From Fodinibius sp050117475 (GTDB taxonomy: Bacteria > Bacteroidota > Rhodothermia > Balneolales > Balneolaceae): a stretch of 64,000 bases of DNA. Shown piece after piece: positions 1-8,815 of this stretch. The translations under genes were made by a program, and so were the position numbers. How positions within the stretch are numbered: position 1 is the first letter of the stretch; every line of letters starts with the position of its first letter. A model generated the notes under the pieces. That model had not been told where the DNA came from and searched no databases. It saw only the letters and a list, made by a program, of their open reading frames with translations. The DNA is taken from positions 15,537-79,536 of the forward strand of contig JASFMR010000002.1 in the NCBI GenBank assembly GCA_050117475.1, given 5' to 3'.

Positions 1-1
1 T

Positions 2-310
2 GAAACAGCTCTGCAATCCGCGCGTGAAGCCAAGGATTGGAATTTCAAAAGTCGTCACATACTTGCTGATGAAACAGCCTTTCACAGAAATAAAATATTG
101 ACGGCTACAGCCAAACTATTACTCACAATGATCAATGAGCGACGTACTTCCCACAAAACTAATGAAGAAAATGTAAAATACTCCTTAAGCCCCATTAAAT
201 CTGTTTTTTCAGTCGTACCAATAACCGAATACCCTACGCTTCATTCAATAACATATAACGTATTCTCCATTATGAATAATATATTCCTCATTAGCACTAC
301 TGTGCGATAA
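2..310 (+). CDS. C-terminal fragment of an unrecognised protein (5' end outside window)
   Basis: The frame is open from the left edge and ends at TAA 308-310, giving about 102 residues. The first half (to about residue 50) has ordinary coding character: mixed polar and charged residues and an amphipathic stretch ending in TMINERR. The last 40 residues are rich in Ser, Ile and Asn and look less like a folded protein. I recognise no family. The next gene, gltX, starts 55 nt downstream on the same strand. It could be the tail of a longer soluble protein. An internal ATG at 128 would give only a short peptide, so the partial reading is preferred. Confidence 0.4.
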   Translation, partial: ETALQSAREAKDWNFKSRHILADETAFHRNKILTATAKLLLTMINERRTSHKTNEENVKYSLSPIKSVFSVVPITEYPTLHSITYNVFSIMNNIFLISTTVR

Positions 311-314
311 GCCT

Positions 315-322
315 TATTTTTG
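315..322 (+). promoter_or_regulatory. Possible -7 promoter element for gltX
   Basis: TATTTTTG matches the Bacteroidetes -7 consensus TAnnTTTG and lies 44 nt before the gltX ATG. No TTG is seen at the usual distance upstream, so the assignment is weak. Confidence 0.25.
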
Positions 323-365
323 AGGCCATTGAAACAGAAATTAATCAAATTAATAAACCAGATTT

Positions 366-1850
366 ATGGAAAGTACCGTACGCGTGCGATTTGCGCCATC
401 TCCAACCGGTATGTTACACATCGGTGGACTTCGGACAGCATTATATAACTATTTGTTTGCGAAGGGGAATGACGGCATTTTTGTATTACGCATTGAGGAT
501 ACCGATCAAGCTCGATATGTCGAGGGAGCTGAAGAAGATATTAAGGCATCGTTGAAATGGGCGGGCATGGAAATTGATGAAGGCCCCGAAAATCCGGGTG
601 AGGTTGGTCCCTATCGACAGAGCGAACGCAAGGACATGTATCGCCAATATGCGGAAAAACTTGTAGAGCAGGGCAACGCCTATTATGCTTTTGATACTTC
701 GGAAGAGCTGGACGATATGCGCGAACGGTTAAAAAAATCCGGAAATCCTTCGCCAAAGTATGATGCAATTACGCGTATGTCGATGAAAAACAGTTTAACC
801 CTTCCTGAAGAGGAAGTAGAGCGCAGGCTCGAGGACGGCGAGGAGCATGTGATTCGCCTTAAGGTGCCGCGACGTGAAACTGTTCGTTTTGAGGATGAGA
901 TTCGCGGTTTTGTCTCCTTTGAAAGCAAAGGACTTGACGACCAAGTGCTTTTGAAGTCTGACGGGATGCCTACCTACCACCTGGCCAACGTCGTAGATGA
1001 TCATCTTATGAATATTACGCATGTTATTCGGGGCGAGGAATGGCTCAGCAGTACTCCCAAGCATATCCTGATGTATGAGTACTTTGGTTGGGAGCCGCCC
1101 AGGATGGCTCACCTGCCCTTGATTATGTCGCCCAGCGGTGGAAAACTATCCAAGCGAAAAGCCGAAACGGAAGGCATCCCCATAAATACACGAGATTATA
1201 TCGATCAGAAATTTGAGCCGGAAGCTGTAGTCAACTTCTTGGCCTACCTGGGGTGGAGTCCGGGCGATGATACAGAAATTCATTCAATGGATGAGTTAAT
1301 CAAACTGTTTTCCCTGGATCGCGTTAGTAAAGGAGGGGCTGTTTTCGATTATAAAAAATTGGTGTGGTATAACGAACATTACCTCCGAGAAAAATCGCCG
1401 GAAGACCTTTATCCACGGGTTAGGGCTATTGCAGAGGAACATGGAATTGATCCGGATGAAGCCTACATGAAAGAGATCATTCCACTGATGAAAGAACGGG
1501 TGAGCAAGATTGAGGACTTTATTACCCAGGGACGTTTTTTCTTTGAGGATCCGGACGAATACGAAGAACAGGCCCTAAAAAAGTGGAAGCATGGAAGTGC
1601 TGAATTGCTTGCTGCCTACATAGATGAGATTGAGGGGCTGGAACCGGAAGAATTCAATGCCAAGATCTTAAAAGATAAGATTAAGGATGTTATCAAAGCC
1701 CATGATGTTGGATTTGGCAAGTTGATGATGCCTTTGCGTGTAGCAATTTCAGGAATGGGTTTTGGCCCTGATTTGATGCCTACCATTGAGCTGCTGGGCA
1801 AAGAAACTGCTATACGCCGTATAAAAAGGGCGATTGATCAATTGGGTTGA
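366..1850 (+). CDS. gltX: Glutamyl-tRNA synthetase
   Basis: Class I aminoacyl-tRNA synthetase that charges tRNA-Glu in the cytoplasm. The catalytic Rossmann domain opens with the RFAPSPTG signature and the HIGH-type motif HIGG at residues 18-21. The KMSKS-type loop is KLSKR at residues 260-264, inside the typical SGGKLSKRK context. The C-terminal half, about 320-494, is the helical anticodon-binding region. The length of 494 aa is normal for the family. The ATG starts directly before the conserved N-terminus, so the start is secure. Downstream there is a strong intrinsic terminator, so the gene probably ends its transcription unit. If the genome lacks glutaminyl-tRNA synthetase the enzyme may also charge tRNA-Gln; that cannot be judged here. 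Confidence 0.97.
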   Translation: MESTVRVRFAPSPTGMLHIGGLRTALYNYLFAKGNDGIFVLRIEDTDQARYVEGAEEDIKASLKWAGMEIDEGPENPGEVGPYRQSERKDMYRQYAEKLVEQGNAYYAFDTSEELDDMRERLKKSGNPSPKYDAITRMSMKNSLTLPEEEVERRLEDGEEHVIRLKVPRRETVRFEDEIRGFVSFESKGLDDQVLLKSDGMPTYHLANVVDDHLMNITHVIRGEEWLSSTPKHILMYEYFGWEPPRMAHLPLIMSPSGGKLSKRKAETEGIPINTRDYIDQKFEPEAVVNFLAYLGWSPGDDTEIHSMDELIKLFSLDRVSKGGAVFDYKKLVWYNEHYLREKSPEDLYPRVRAIAEEHGIDPDEAYMKEIIPLMKERVSKIEDFITQGRFFFEDPDEYEEQALKKWKHGSAELLAAYIDEIEGLEPEEFNAKILKDKIKDVIKAHDVGFGKLMMPLRVAISGMGFGPDLMPTIELLGKETAIRRIKRAIDQLG

Positions 1851-1888
1851 ATATCTGGTTGACGATTCTTTTTGGCCATCGATGACTT

Positions 1889-1920
1889 AAGCTGCCTCTC
1901 AATGAGGCAGCTTTCTTTTT
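1889..1920 (+). terminator. Rho-independent terminator after gltX
   Basis: A perfect 10-bp stem, AAGCTGCCTC at 1889-1898 and GAGGCAGCTT at 1904-1913, with a TCAAT loop, followed by TCTTTTT. It lies 39 nt past the gltX stop. Confidence 0.9.
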
Positions 1921-2044
1921 GGAGCTCAAAAAATCTATTCGAATGCCACTTGCCAGAGTCTCAGCCCGATCTATGATTACGGATCAAATACTTCTGGTAA
2001 ATAAAGCGGGGACGTCTTATTATTGTAATTAAATATTTGAAAAT

Positions 2045-2063
2045 ATTTGTTCCGGGAACAAAT
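2045..2063. promoter_or_regulatory. 19-bp perfect palindrome in the nhaC leader (candidate operator)
   Basis: ATTTGTTCC and GGAACAAAT form perfect 9-bp arms around a single G. The site ends 26 nt before the nhaC start and just ahead of its purine-rich ribosome binding site. It is preceded by a tandem 10-bp repeat of AAATATTTG plus A or T (2031-2050), which may belong to the promoter. No T-tract follows, so it is not a terminator. A dimeric repressor site is the likeliest reading; an mRNA hairpin is the alternative. Confidence 0.5.
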
Positions 2064-2089
2064 GATCTTAAAAGAAAGAAGGATGGAGA

Positions 2090-3814
2090 ATGAAACGGAA
2101 ATTACTTTTTTTTGTCGCCAGTCTGGCTTTTTTATTTATATGGATTAGCTTGGGTCATGCTTCACCTGAAATGACTGCTGGTGCCGGGGAAACAGTTGCC
2201 ATTGCCAAAGGAACGTGGTTGAGTATCTTGCCACCATTGGTAGCTATTGCTGTCGCCCTTATCTTTCGCCAGGTTTTGTTTGCTCTTTTCCTGGGAATCT
2301 GGACCGGGGCATTTTTAGCGGGAGGAATATCTTTCGGTGGCATTTTCAGTAGCTTTTTTACGACACTAAGTGGTTATATCGTACCGGCAACGGCTAGTGT
2401 GGATCACATGAGTATTATTGTATTTACCCTGTTGATTGGCGGTATGGTGGGTATAATTACTGATAACGGGGGAACCCGAGGCATAATAAGGGCGATAACA
2501 CGGTTTGTGAGAACAAAGGTACAGGGACAGTTGATTACAGCTCTGATGGGATTCATTATTTTTTTTGATGATTATGCCAATACGATGGTTGTGGGAAATA
2601 CCATGCGTCCGTTGACCGATAAACTGCGAATTTCACGCGCTAAGCTTTCTTATCTGGTAGATGCTACTGCAGCACCGGTAGCAACGATTGCTCTTGTCAG
2701 TACTTGGATTGGTGCAATGGTAGGATTTATTGCCGAAGCAGAATCCAAAATGCCTCATTTTAATGAATCTGCATATTCGGTATTTATCAATTCACTGCCG
2801 TATAACTTTTACTCTTTTTTTACGATTCTATTCGTAATATTGATTGCTTGGAGTGGTCGTGACTTTGCTGCGATGCTAAAATCGCGGATCAATTTGTATA
2901 AAGCTAAGCATGATCCCAAACTTGATCATTACAACCTTTGGAAAGATAAGATTGCAGAGGATGAAAAGGAACAAAAGGTCTCTCACTGGACGAATGCAGC
3001 CATTCCTATCGTTACGTTAATTTTCGGAACGGTAGTGGGCTTGTTGATAACCGGGCAGGGCGGCACCATACAGTCGGTTATAGAAACTGCGGATTCATAT
3101 AAGGCGCTTTTATGGGGATCATTGTTGGCATTGGTGATTGCTGTCGTAATATCTATGGTAAAAAACCTTCTCGATATGGAGGATATGCTCAAGGGTATGA
3201 TGGAAGGCATGCACACCATGTTTGATGGGTTATTGATTTTGGTCATGGCCTGGGCTCTCAGTGCGATAACAGTGGAGCTTGGAACGGCAGATTATTTGAT
3301 TTCTGTATTTGGGGAAGCCCTTAATCCCTATTGGTTGCCTGCCATCATCTTGATTCTTTCTGCATTGACTTCTTTCGCAACGGGGTCAAGCTGGGGAACG
3401 ATGGGAATACTGATGCCCCTGGTGGTGCCCCTGGCCTGGGAGATCGGTAATAATGCAGGTCTGTCGGCGGCTATGACCCATGAGATCATCTATGCCAGCG
3501 TGAGTGCCGTTCTGGCCGGATCTGTCTGGGGGGATCATTGCTCACCAATTTCTGATACCACAATATTAAGCTCTATCGCTTCTCAATGCAATCATATCGA
3601 ACATGTGAATACACAGCTGCCCTACGCGATGGTTGTGGGTATAATCAGCATTTTGGGGATGGTAGGTATACTTGTGCTCGGAATGCCCTGGTGGCTTATT
3701 TATCCCATAGGCGTCGTAATTCTAGTGGGCATCATTTTTAAATTTGGTGAAATTCCTAATCCCGAAGATTATGCACCAGAAGGCAAGGAGCCGGTTATGA
3801 CGAGCCTGGATTAA
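2090..3814 (+). CDS. nhaC: NhaC-family Na+/H+ antiporter
   Basis: Integral inner-membrane secondary transporter exchanging protons for sodium. The 574-aa protein has an N-terminal hydrophobic leader (about 4-25) and then about 11 membrane segments. Family marks are DNGGTRG near residue 125, FFDDYANTMVVGN near 160 and the WGDHCSPISDTT motif near 480, all typical of NhaC. Length is slightly above the usual 450-520 aa because of the N-terminal extension, which resembles a cleavable signal ending at GHA-S. A clear ribosome binding site, AAGGATGGAG, precedes the ATG. The gene stands alone after the gltX terminator and carries its own palindrome in the leader, so it probably has its own regulation. 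The substrate could also be another cation or an amino-acid/Na+ couple, since NhaC relatives vary. Confidence 0.88.
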   Translation: MKRKLLFFVASLAFLFIWISLGHASPEMTAGAGETVAIAKGTWLSILPPLVAIAVALIFRQVLFALFLGIWTGAFLAGGISFGGIFSSFFTTLSGYIVPATASVDHMSIIVFTLLIGGMVGIITDNGGTRGIIRAITRFVRTKVQGQLITALMGFIIFFDDYANTMVVGNTMRPLTDKLRISRAKLSYLVDATAAPVATIALVSTWIGAMVGFIAEAESKMPHFNESAYSVFINSLPYNFYSFFTILFVILIAWSGRDFAAMLKSRINLYKAKHDPKLDHYNLWKDKIAEDEKEQKVSHWTNAAIPIVTLIFGTVVGLLITGQGGTIQSVIETADSYKALLWGSLLALVIAVVISMVKNLLDMEDMLKGMMEGMHTMFDGLLILVMAWALSAITVELGTADYLISVFGEALNPYWLPAIILILSALTSFATGSSWGTMGILMPLVVPLAWEIGNNAGLSAAMTHEIIYASVSAVLAGSVWGDHCSPISDTTILSSIASQCNHIEHVNTQLPYAMVVGIISILGMVGILVLGMPWWLIYPIGVVILVGIIFKFGEIPNPEDYAPEGKEPVMTSLD

Positions 3815-3823
3815 AAAGAAAAA

Positions 3824-4603
3824 TTAACGTGTAGATTCAGTGATGGAAAATTCGTACCGGTTTTCATCCGAAATATCTAGTGTACCGGCTTTAAATCTTC
3901 GTTCGGTAAATGTTACTTTGCCGTTGCGCTCGATGAGCATAATTGTTGAGCAGCGCGTACCATAACCATCGCTCTTGATAAAGATGGAAGAAACCTTCTT
4001 TTCTATATCCTTAGGGATTCCGGTATCAGGAAGCTGGTCTTCTGGGGCCTCACGTTTATCGGCGAGCAGATCAAACAGGGCCCTCTCGGTAATTTTTCTG
4101 TGTTGCAAAATGTTTTCCAGATTATTTTTAGCTTTTTGTACTTTGGGCCAGGGAGTATCCAACAGGTGGTTACTGAGCCCATAAAGGCCCGGGTTTAGCA
4201 TCTGAATTTTACGCAGTTGATTCGAATAATACCCTAGTTGTCCCATGGACCCTGCAAGCAAGTTGAATCCCATATATGAATCGGCTGTTTTGTCTACCTG
4301 GTGCAGGTAGGCCTTGGGAGATTGCGCATCAGTTAAGAAGTTAAGGACAAGTTTTCCGCGACTGGGAGGGTTTTCACGGTGAATGGACGGATCACGAAAA
4401 TTTGTGAGGGCCGCAAAGGCTCCTTCCCGGCTTATGCCCAGCCACGTACCGCCTGCTTTGAGGTCTTTACCAGCGAGTAGGTCGGGTTGATCATCCCAGA
4501 ATTGAGCTGCCTGTGTGGGTCTGCTATGATTTTCGTCTCTGTTGGCTGCAAAAACCAAGTCATATTTAGGATGTTGTTTATATGAAAAGACAATGAGACA
4601 CAT
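3824..4603 (-). CDS. NRDE (TANGO2-like) family protein
   Basis: A 259-aa soluble protein. The N-terminus begins Met-Cys, and the family signature NRDE is at residues 21-24. Other hallmarks are GTWLG near residue 55 and the FAALTNFRDP segment. The fold is thought to resemble Ntn hydrolases with Cys2 as the candidate nucleophile, but the biochemical role of bacterial members is unsettled; the eukaryotic relative TANGO2 is linked to lipid and heme handling. It faces nhaC with only 9 nt between the stops (convergent) and diverges from the phosphatase gene at 4713. Confidence 0.85.
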   Translation of the reverse strand: MCLIVFSYKQHPKYDLVFAANRDENHSRPTQAAQFWDDQPDLLAGKDLKAGGTWLGISREGAFAALTNFRDPSIHRENPPSRGKLVLNFLTDAQSPKAYLHQVDKTADSYMGFNLLAGSMGQLGYYSNQLRKIQMLNPGLYGLSNHLLDTPWPKVQKAKNNLENILQHRKITERALFDLLADKREAPEDQLPDTGIPKDIEKKVSSIFIKSDGYGTRCSTIMLIERNGKVTFTERRFKAGTLDISDENRYEFSITESTR

Positions 4604-4712
4604 GAGCCGGATGATATTAAATCATGTTCAATAGGTATCGATTAAATTAACAAAGACAATGAGATATTAATTCTCAAAACATTTTCACATATTCCATCTG
4701 TTAGAATGACAA

Positions 4713-7382
4713 ATGATAAATAAATCAGGAAAGCCGGTGAATCTATCAAACCGAGAATACATTTTCTTTGCTTTGGGATTGTTGGCAGCTGTATGGTTTT
4801 TTTTAGGTTACCCTTCTCAGGACCCCCGGCATATTATAAGCTTAAAGTCAGATAGAACAACTATTGAAAAACACGCCATATCCCGGTTCAAGTCGTTGGG
4901 ATATGACGCTGGCGAATATCAGGTCCAGACAACTTTCCATGTTCGTGAGAAATTATTAGACAGCTTGCAGGTAGAGCTGGGCCGTGATAAGATGATCGAT
5001 TACTTTAGAAGAAATAAGGTCGCTAATATCGAGCCTTTTTACTGGGAAGTACAATTTAGGAAAATATCGGGGGATGAAAATGATTTAACTATTAGTTCCG
5101 GGTCGGAGGATGAAAATTCCGCTGATTCCCAGAACGATAAATTGATCAAGCTTCGCTTTGGCACTGATGGAGACTTTTTGGAGTTTATAAATACCGGTGA
5201 TCAACTGCCAAAGAAGCTTGTTGATAGATCGGCGCTGGCTTCTATGTTTCGTGCAGACAAAGACAGTGTGGTTGTTGTGTTATCCGCGTTTAGCGACTCT
5301 TCGCTGGCTCAACACTTTTTGGTTGATCCACAACGTGATTGGCATCATGATTCCCTAAATCCACAGCAAGAACTTCAACGACTGAGAACCCAGCTGCAAC
5401 GCAGACGCTCTTTTTTGTTATCCGGCAAGGATGTTTCCCAAATGGCTTCTTACTATTTGGCGAGTACAGGCTGGGACAGATCAGAATTAGCTCAAGACTC
5501 CGTGCAGTTGGGGCGTACTAATGGCGTTAATACAGTCCTTGCCCAATTTCGTTTAACCCAGCCAAAGCTAAATCAGGATCTTTACTTAAACGTAAAGTTT
5601 ACTGCTACCGGGGGGCTTCTTGGGATAACATCTGTTTATAATCCCACCGGGAAAACAAATGATACGTTTCAAGAGTTAGTACCGTTAATCCGTAATGCCC
5701 TGATATTTATATTTTGCCTTGCTGGTATCGTTATTTTCTTTTTCCGTATCAGAGCGCGGGCCATCGATACCAAACCGGCCCTTGTGGTAGCCATTATGGC
5801 GGGTATAGCAGTCTCGCTAATCATCTTGTTGAGCGCTCTTCCCCAGCTTGACGTTTTTTCGCCATCTACAAATTGGACTTTAACTATTGCAATCTTGATT
5901 GGTGCCGGTATCGGGGGGGCGGGGACCACATTAGCAATCTTTGTTTTTTTTGCCATCGGGGATTCGATTACCCGCCAGCACTGGAGTGGCAAACTGAGTG
6001 TTTATGATTACATAAGGCAGGGGATGATCTTTAATAAACCAGTTGGATCAATGCTGGTTCGATCCGTTTTTTGGGGTTTCACCATGGCCGGTTTTTTCAC
6101 ATTGCTCCTGTGGCTATTTCCCGACGTTTATTTTGATATCCGGTATGTTTTTCAAGCAGACAGGGCTGCCTGGCCATTGCTCTATATTTTTATGTTAAAT
6201 GGCTGGCACACATTGATGATTGTCCTGGGTATTTTTCTCGTGCTTGGTGGCCAGGTTTTAGCGATGAGTCAAAATAAAGTGACTGCCTCAATTGTGATGA
6301 CCCTTGCTTGTATGATTGTCGTACCCGTACCTGGTCACTATGGCCCGTTCTTGAATGAATTTATCATTGCCGGTTTTATAGGCCTGTTAATGGTCTATAT
6401 TTACATAAAATGGGATTTTCTTACTTTATTGCTTACTCACTTTCTCTTCCTCGGTCTCCTGCTGACAGTCTCCGGGTGGGTCGTAATGGATTCTCCGGAT
6501 TACTATATTTTTGTAATCTTCATGGTACTGGTAGCCTTCCTGTTAGTGGTCGGATTTTTGGCAATGAGCAGGGGCAAAGAAGAAAAGGTATTATCACATT
6601 ACGTACCACAGTATGTAGAAGACCTCGCCCAGGAAGAACGTATAAAACAGGAACTTCAGATTGCACGCGAGGTACAGCAATCTTTTTTACCGGTACGGAC
6701 TCCACAATTTGATCGGCTGGAATTGGCAGCCATTTGTACGCCGGCTTACGAAACGGGGGGCGACTATTATGATTTTATACCCCTTGACGGGAATCGAGTA
6801 GCGGTCGCGATTGGTGATGTCAGTGGTAAAGGAATACAGGCAGCATTTTATATGACCTTTGTGAAGGGGATACTGCATACCCTCTGTAGGGAGAGTGATT
6901 CGCCGGCAGAAATTCTTAAAAAAACGAATCGGCTGTTTTGTGAGAATGCCCCAAAAGGAATTTTTATCTCCCTGGTATACGGGGTAATCGATCTGGATAA
7001 TGAGGTATTCCATTTTGCAAGAGCGGGCCATAACCCAATACTAAAGATTAATGCTGTGGACGGTTCGGTTGAAGAGTTGCAGCCGAAAGGATTGGGCATA
7101 GGCTTGACCAAGAATGACGCTTTTGACAAAAATATAGAAGAAGTCAGGCTCAGTTTGTCAAAAAATGATATCCTGGTATTGTATACTGACGGTATTGTAG
7201 AGGCATTGAATGAGAATCACAAGTTTTATGGAACCCATCGGCTTAATAATTTATTGAAGAAAAATAAGGACCATACTGCTGAGAATGTGCTAAATGAGTT
7301 ATCAGAGGATGTTCAAAATTACATCGGCGAAGCCAAACAGCATGACGATATGACGATGATTATAATGAAACTGAAAAACTGA
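4713..7382 (+). CDS. Multi-pass membrane PP2C/SpoIIE-type protein phosphatase
   Basis: An 889-aa protein with three parts. Residues 18-38 form a membrane segment followed by about 285 residues predicted outside the cytoplasm. Residues 325-625 hold about nine hydrophobic segments. From about 635 a short helical linker leads into a SpoIIE/RsbU-type PP2C domain (QIAREVQQSFLP at about 650; metal-binding GGD at 682-684; GDVSGKG; DGIVE; HDDMT). This class dephosphorylates STAS anti-sigma-factor antagonists in partner-switching pathways. A STAS protein is encoded at 62875, far away, so a partnership is only a guess. A thioredoxin gene starts 4 nt downstream and is probably cotranscribed. The N-terminal sensory part matches no domain I can name. 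Confidence 0.85.
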   Translation: MINKSGKPVNLSNREYIFFALGLLAAVWFFLGYPSQDPRHIISLKSDRTTIEKHAISRFKSLGYDAGEYQVQTTFHVREKLLDSLQVELGRDKMIDYFRRNKVANIEPFYWEVQFRKISGDENDLTISSGSEDENSADSQNDKLIKLRFGTDGDFLEFINTGDQLPKKLVDRSALASMFRADKDSVVVVLSAFSDSSLAQHFLVDPQRDWHHDSLNPQQELQRLRTQLQRRRSFLLSGKDVSQMASYYLASTGWDRSELAQDSVQLGRTNGVNTVLAQFRLTQPKLNQDLYLNVKFTATGGLLGITSVYNPTGKTNDTFQELVPLIRNALIFIFCLAGIVIFFFRIRARAIDTKPALVVAIMAGIAVSLIILLSALPQLDVFSPSTNWTLTIAILIGAGIGGAGTTLAIFVFFAIGDSITRQHWSGKLSVYDYIRQGMIFNKPVGSMLVRSVFWGFTMAGFFTLLLWLFPDVYFDIRYVFQADRAAWPLLYIFMLNGWHTLMIVLGIFLVLGGQVLAMSQNKVTASIVMTLACMIVVPVPGHYGPFLNEFIIAGFIGLLMVYIYIKWDFLTLLLTHFLFLGLLLTVSGWVVMDSPDYYIFVIFMVLVAFLLVVGFLAMSRGKEEKVLSHYVPQYVEDLAQEERIKQELQIAREVQQSFLPVRTPQFDRLELAAICTPAYETGGDYYDFIPLDGNRVAVAIGDVSGKGIQAAFYMTFVKGILHTLCRESDSPAEILKKTNRLFCENAPKGIFISLVYGVIDLDNEVFHFARAGHNPILKINAVDGSVEELQPKGLGIGLTKNDAFDKNIEEVRLSLSKNDILVLYTDGIVEALNENHKFYGTHRLNNLLKKNKDHTAENVLNELSEDVQNYIGEAKQHDDMTMIIMKLKN

Positions 7383-7386
7383 GTAT

Positions 7387-7905
7387 ATGTTTTTGTGGAA
7401 TCTGAGAATACTTAAAATGACAATAGCACTTGTAATTGTTTTTGTTATGGGGCCTACTGTTTCTATGGCACAGTCTATTAAATGGATGCCGCTGCAGCAA
7501 GCTCAAAAGTTGGCCTTACAAAATCATAAAAAGGTGATGCTCTTCGCTGAAGCCGACTGGTGTGGTTATTGCAAGCGCATGCATAAAGAAGTTTTTCCAC
7601 AGAAAACAGTACAAGATAGCCTTTATAAATATTTTTACCCTGCTCGAGTCGATATTGAATCCGATCAAAAAATTTTATTTAACGGTAAAGAATTGGCGCA
7701 AAGGTCGCTATCACAAAAATTTCGCATTAAGGGAACTCCAACCACTATATTCCTGGATTCGAATGGGGATATCCTAGGGACTCAACCCGGATTTCTTCGT
7801 TCCGAAATATTCGATAAGCTGCTTTCATACGTTGGAGCGGAACGTTACAAGAAAGGGTCATTTCGGAAATATTTGAGAAAACACGGTATCAAAGTTGGTG
7901 AATGA
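7387..7905 (+). CDS. Exported thioredoxin-fold protein
   Basis: A 172-aa protein with a signal peptide (about 11-28, cleavage likely after SMAQ) and a thioredoxin fold whose redox centre is WCGYC, cysteines 59 and 62. The cis-proline loop is GTPTT near 119. The sequence around the active site (ADWCGYCKRMHKEVF) resembles the thioredoxin_7/DUF255-like group of periplasmic thiol oxidoreductases. It begins 4 nt after the phosphatase gene, so the two share an operon. An alternative start at 7417 (Met11) gives a cleaner signal peptide. It may reduce or isomerise disulfides in the periplasm, possibly in the neighbouring phosphatase sensor, but that is inference. Confidence 0.82.
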   Translation: MFLWNLRILKMTIALVIVFVMGPTVSMAQSIKWMPLQQAQKLALQNHKKVMLFAEADWCGYCKRMHKEVFPQKTVQDSLYKYFYPARVDIESDQKILFNGKELAQRSLSQKFRIKGTPTTIFLDSNGDILGTQPGFLRSEIFDKLLSYVGAERYKKGSFRKYLRKHGIKVGE

Positions 7906-7928
7906 GATAGTGTTAACCATTATATTTG
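7895..7928 (+). promoter_or_regulatory. Bacteroidetes-type promoter for the mntR-like gene
   Basis: TATATTTG at 7921-7928 matches TAnnTTTG exactly. A TTG at 7895-7897 lies 23 nt upstream, slightly more than the usual 19-21. Transcription would begin near 7935, just before the palindrome at 7942. Confidence 0.5.
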
Positions 7929-7941
7929 TAGAGTTTTTCCG

Positions 7942-7963
7942 AGGTATGATGGATACCATACCT
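7942..7963. promoter_or_regulatory. Candidate autoregulatory operator of the DtxR/MntR-like regulator
   Basis: AGGTATG and CATACCT form perfect 7-bp inverted arms separated by 8 bp, 22 bp in all, the size of DtxR-family boxes. It lies between the predicted promoter (-7 box ends at 7928) and the start codon at 8003, where bound repressor would block transcription. The sequence does not match a published consensus that I can recall, so the assignment rests on position and symmetry. Confidence 0.4.
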
Positions 7964-8002
7964 TCCTAACTCCATAAATTGAAAGATGAGCTGAGATTTT
8001 AT

Positions 8003-8659
8003 ATGGTACTTAGTCAAGCTGTTGAAGATTACTTGAAAGCAATCTATACCTTGGAGGTTGAGGGCAATGGCGCTTCAACTACAAAGATTGCTGAGTCACT
8101 CGGGGTTTCCTCGGCATCTGCTACCAATATGGTAAAACGATTGGCCAAGATGGGGTTAGTGGATTATGAATCTTACAAAGGGGCCACACTTACAAAATCA
8201 GGACAAAAAATAGCCTTGGAGATCATTCGGCACCATCGGTTGCTGGAGCTGTACCTATTGGAGGTTATGGGCTACTCTTGGGATGAAGTTCATGAGGAGG
8301 CGGAAAAATTGGAGCACCATATTTCAGAACGGTTTGAGGATAAAATTGCCAAGCTGCTGGATGATCCGACCCATGATCCGCACGGCGACCCGATTCCTAC
8401 GAAAGAAGGCCTGATGCCTAAAATGAATGCCCGACCTCTTATTGAAGCTGAACCTGACCGGGAATACCTGGTTAGCAGGGTTAAGGATCAGGATCCGGAG
8501 CTTTTAAGGTATTTTGAAAAAATCGGCCTCTTGCCCGGTATAAAAGTGAAGATCAAGGAAAAGGCGCCTTTTAAAGGTCCCATCACGTTATTGCTTGAAG
8601 GGAGTGAGCAAGTAATTGGTTTTGAAATGGCAAAGAATATTTTTATCGCTGAATTATAG
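8003..8659 (+). CDS. mntR: DtxR-family metal-dependent repressor, MntR-like
   Basis: A 218-aa regulator that binds DNA when loaded with Mn2+ or Fe2+. The N-terminal winged helix-turn-helix spans about 5-65, the dimerisation domain 66-140, and the last 75 residues form an SH3-like FeoA domain as in DtxR/IdeR. Metal ligands known from Bacillus MntR are all present: Asp9 in VEDYL, His78, and the ExxEHH motif at 101-106. Asp at position 9 is the manganese-type residue; iron-sensing DtxR has Met there. The ATG at 8003 is chosen over an upstream in-frame TTG at 7979 because family members begin just before this helix. Likely targets are its own gene and the Nramp transporter at 31613. The symbol is given by similarity. 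Confidence 0.85.
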   Translation: MVLSQAVEDYLKAIYTLEVEGNGASTTKIAESLGVSSASATNMVKRLAKMGLVDYESYKGATLTKSGQKIALEIIRHHRLLELYLLEVMGYSWDEVHEEAEKLEHHISERFEDKIAKLLDDPTHDPHGDPIPTKEGLMPKMNARPLIEAEPDREYLVSRVKDQDPELLRYFEKIGLLPGIKVKIKEKAPFKGPITLLLEGSEQVIGFEMAKNIFIAEL

Positions 8660-8815
8660 ATGCCCTAATTACATTTTTTTGGATATTTAAAGGCCCGAAA
8701 TAATTTAATGTTAAAAAGTATTAGATTAATACCATTTCTATTTACACATTACCTCAAATTATTCTTAAGAATTTTTCTCACTTATTAAAATTCAAGTTTA
8801 AAAGAACAAATTATT

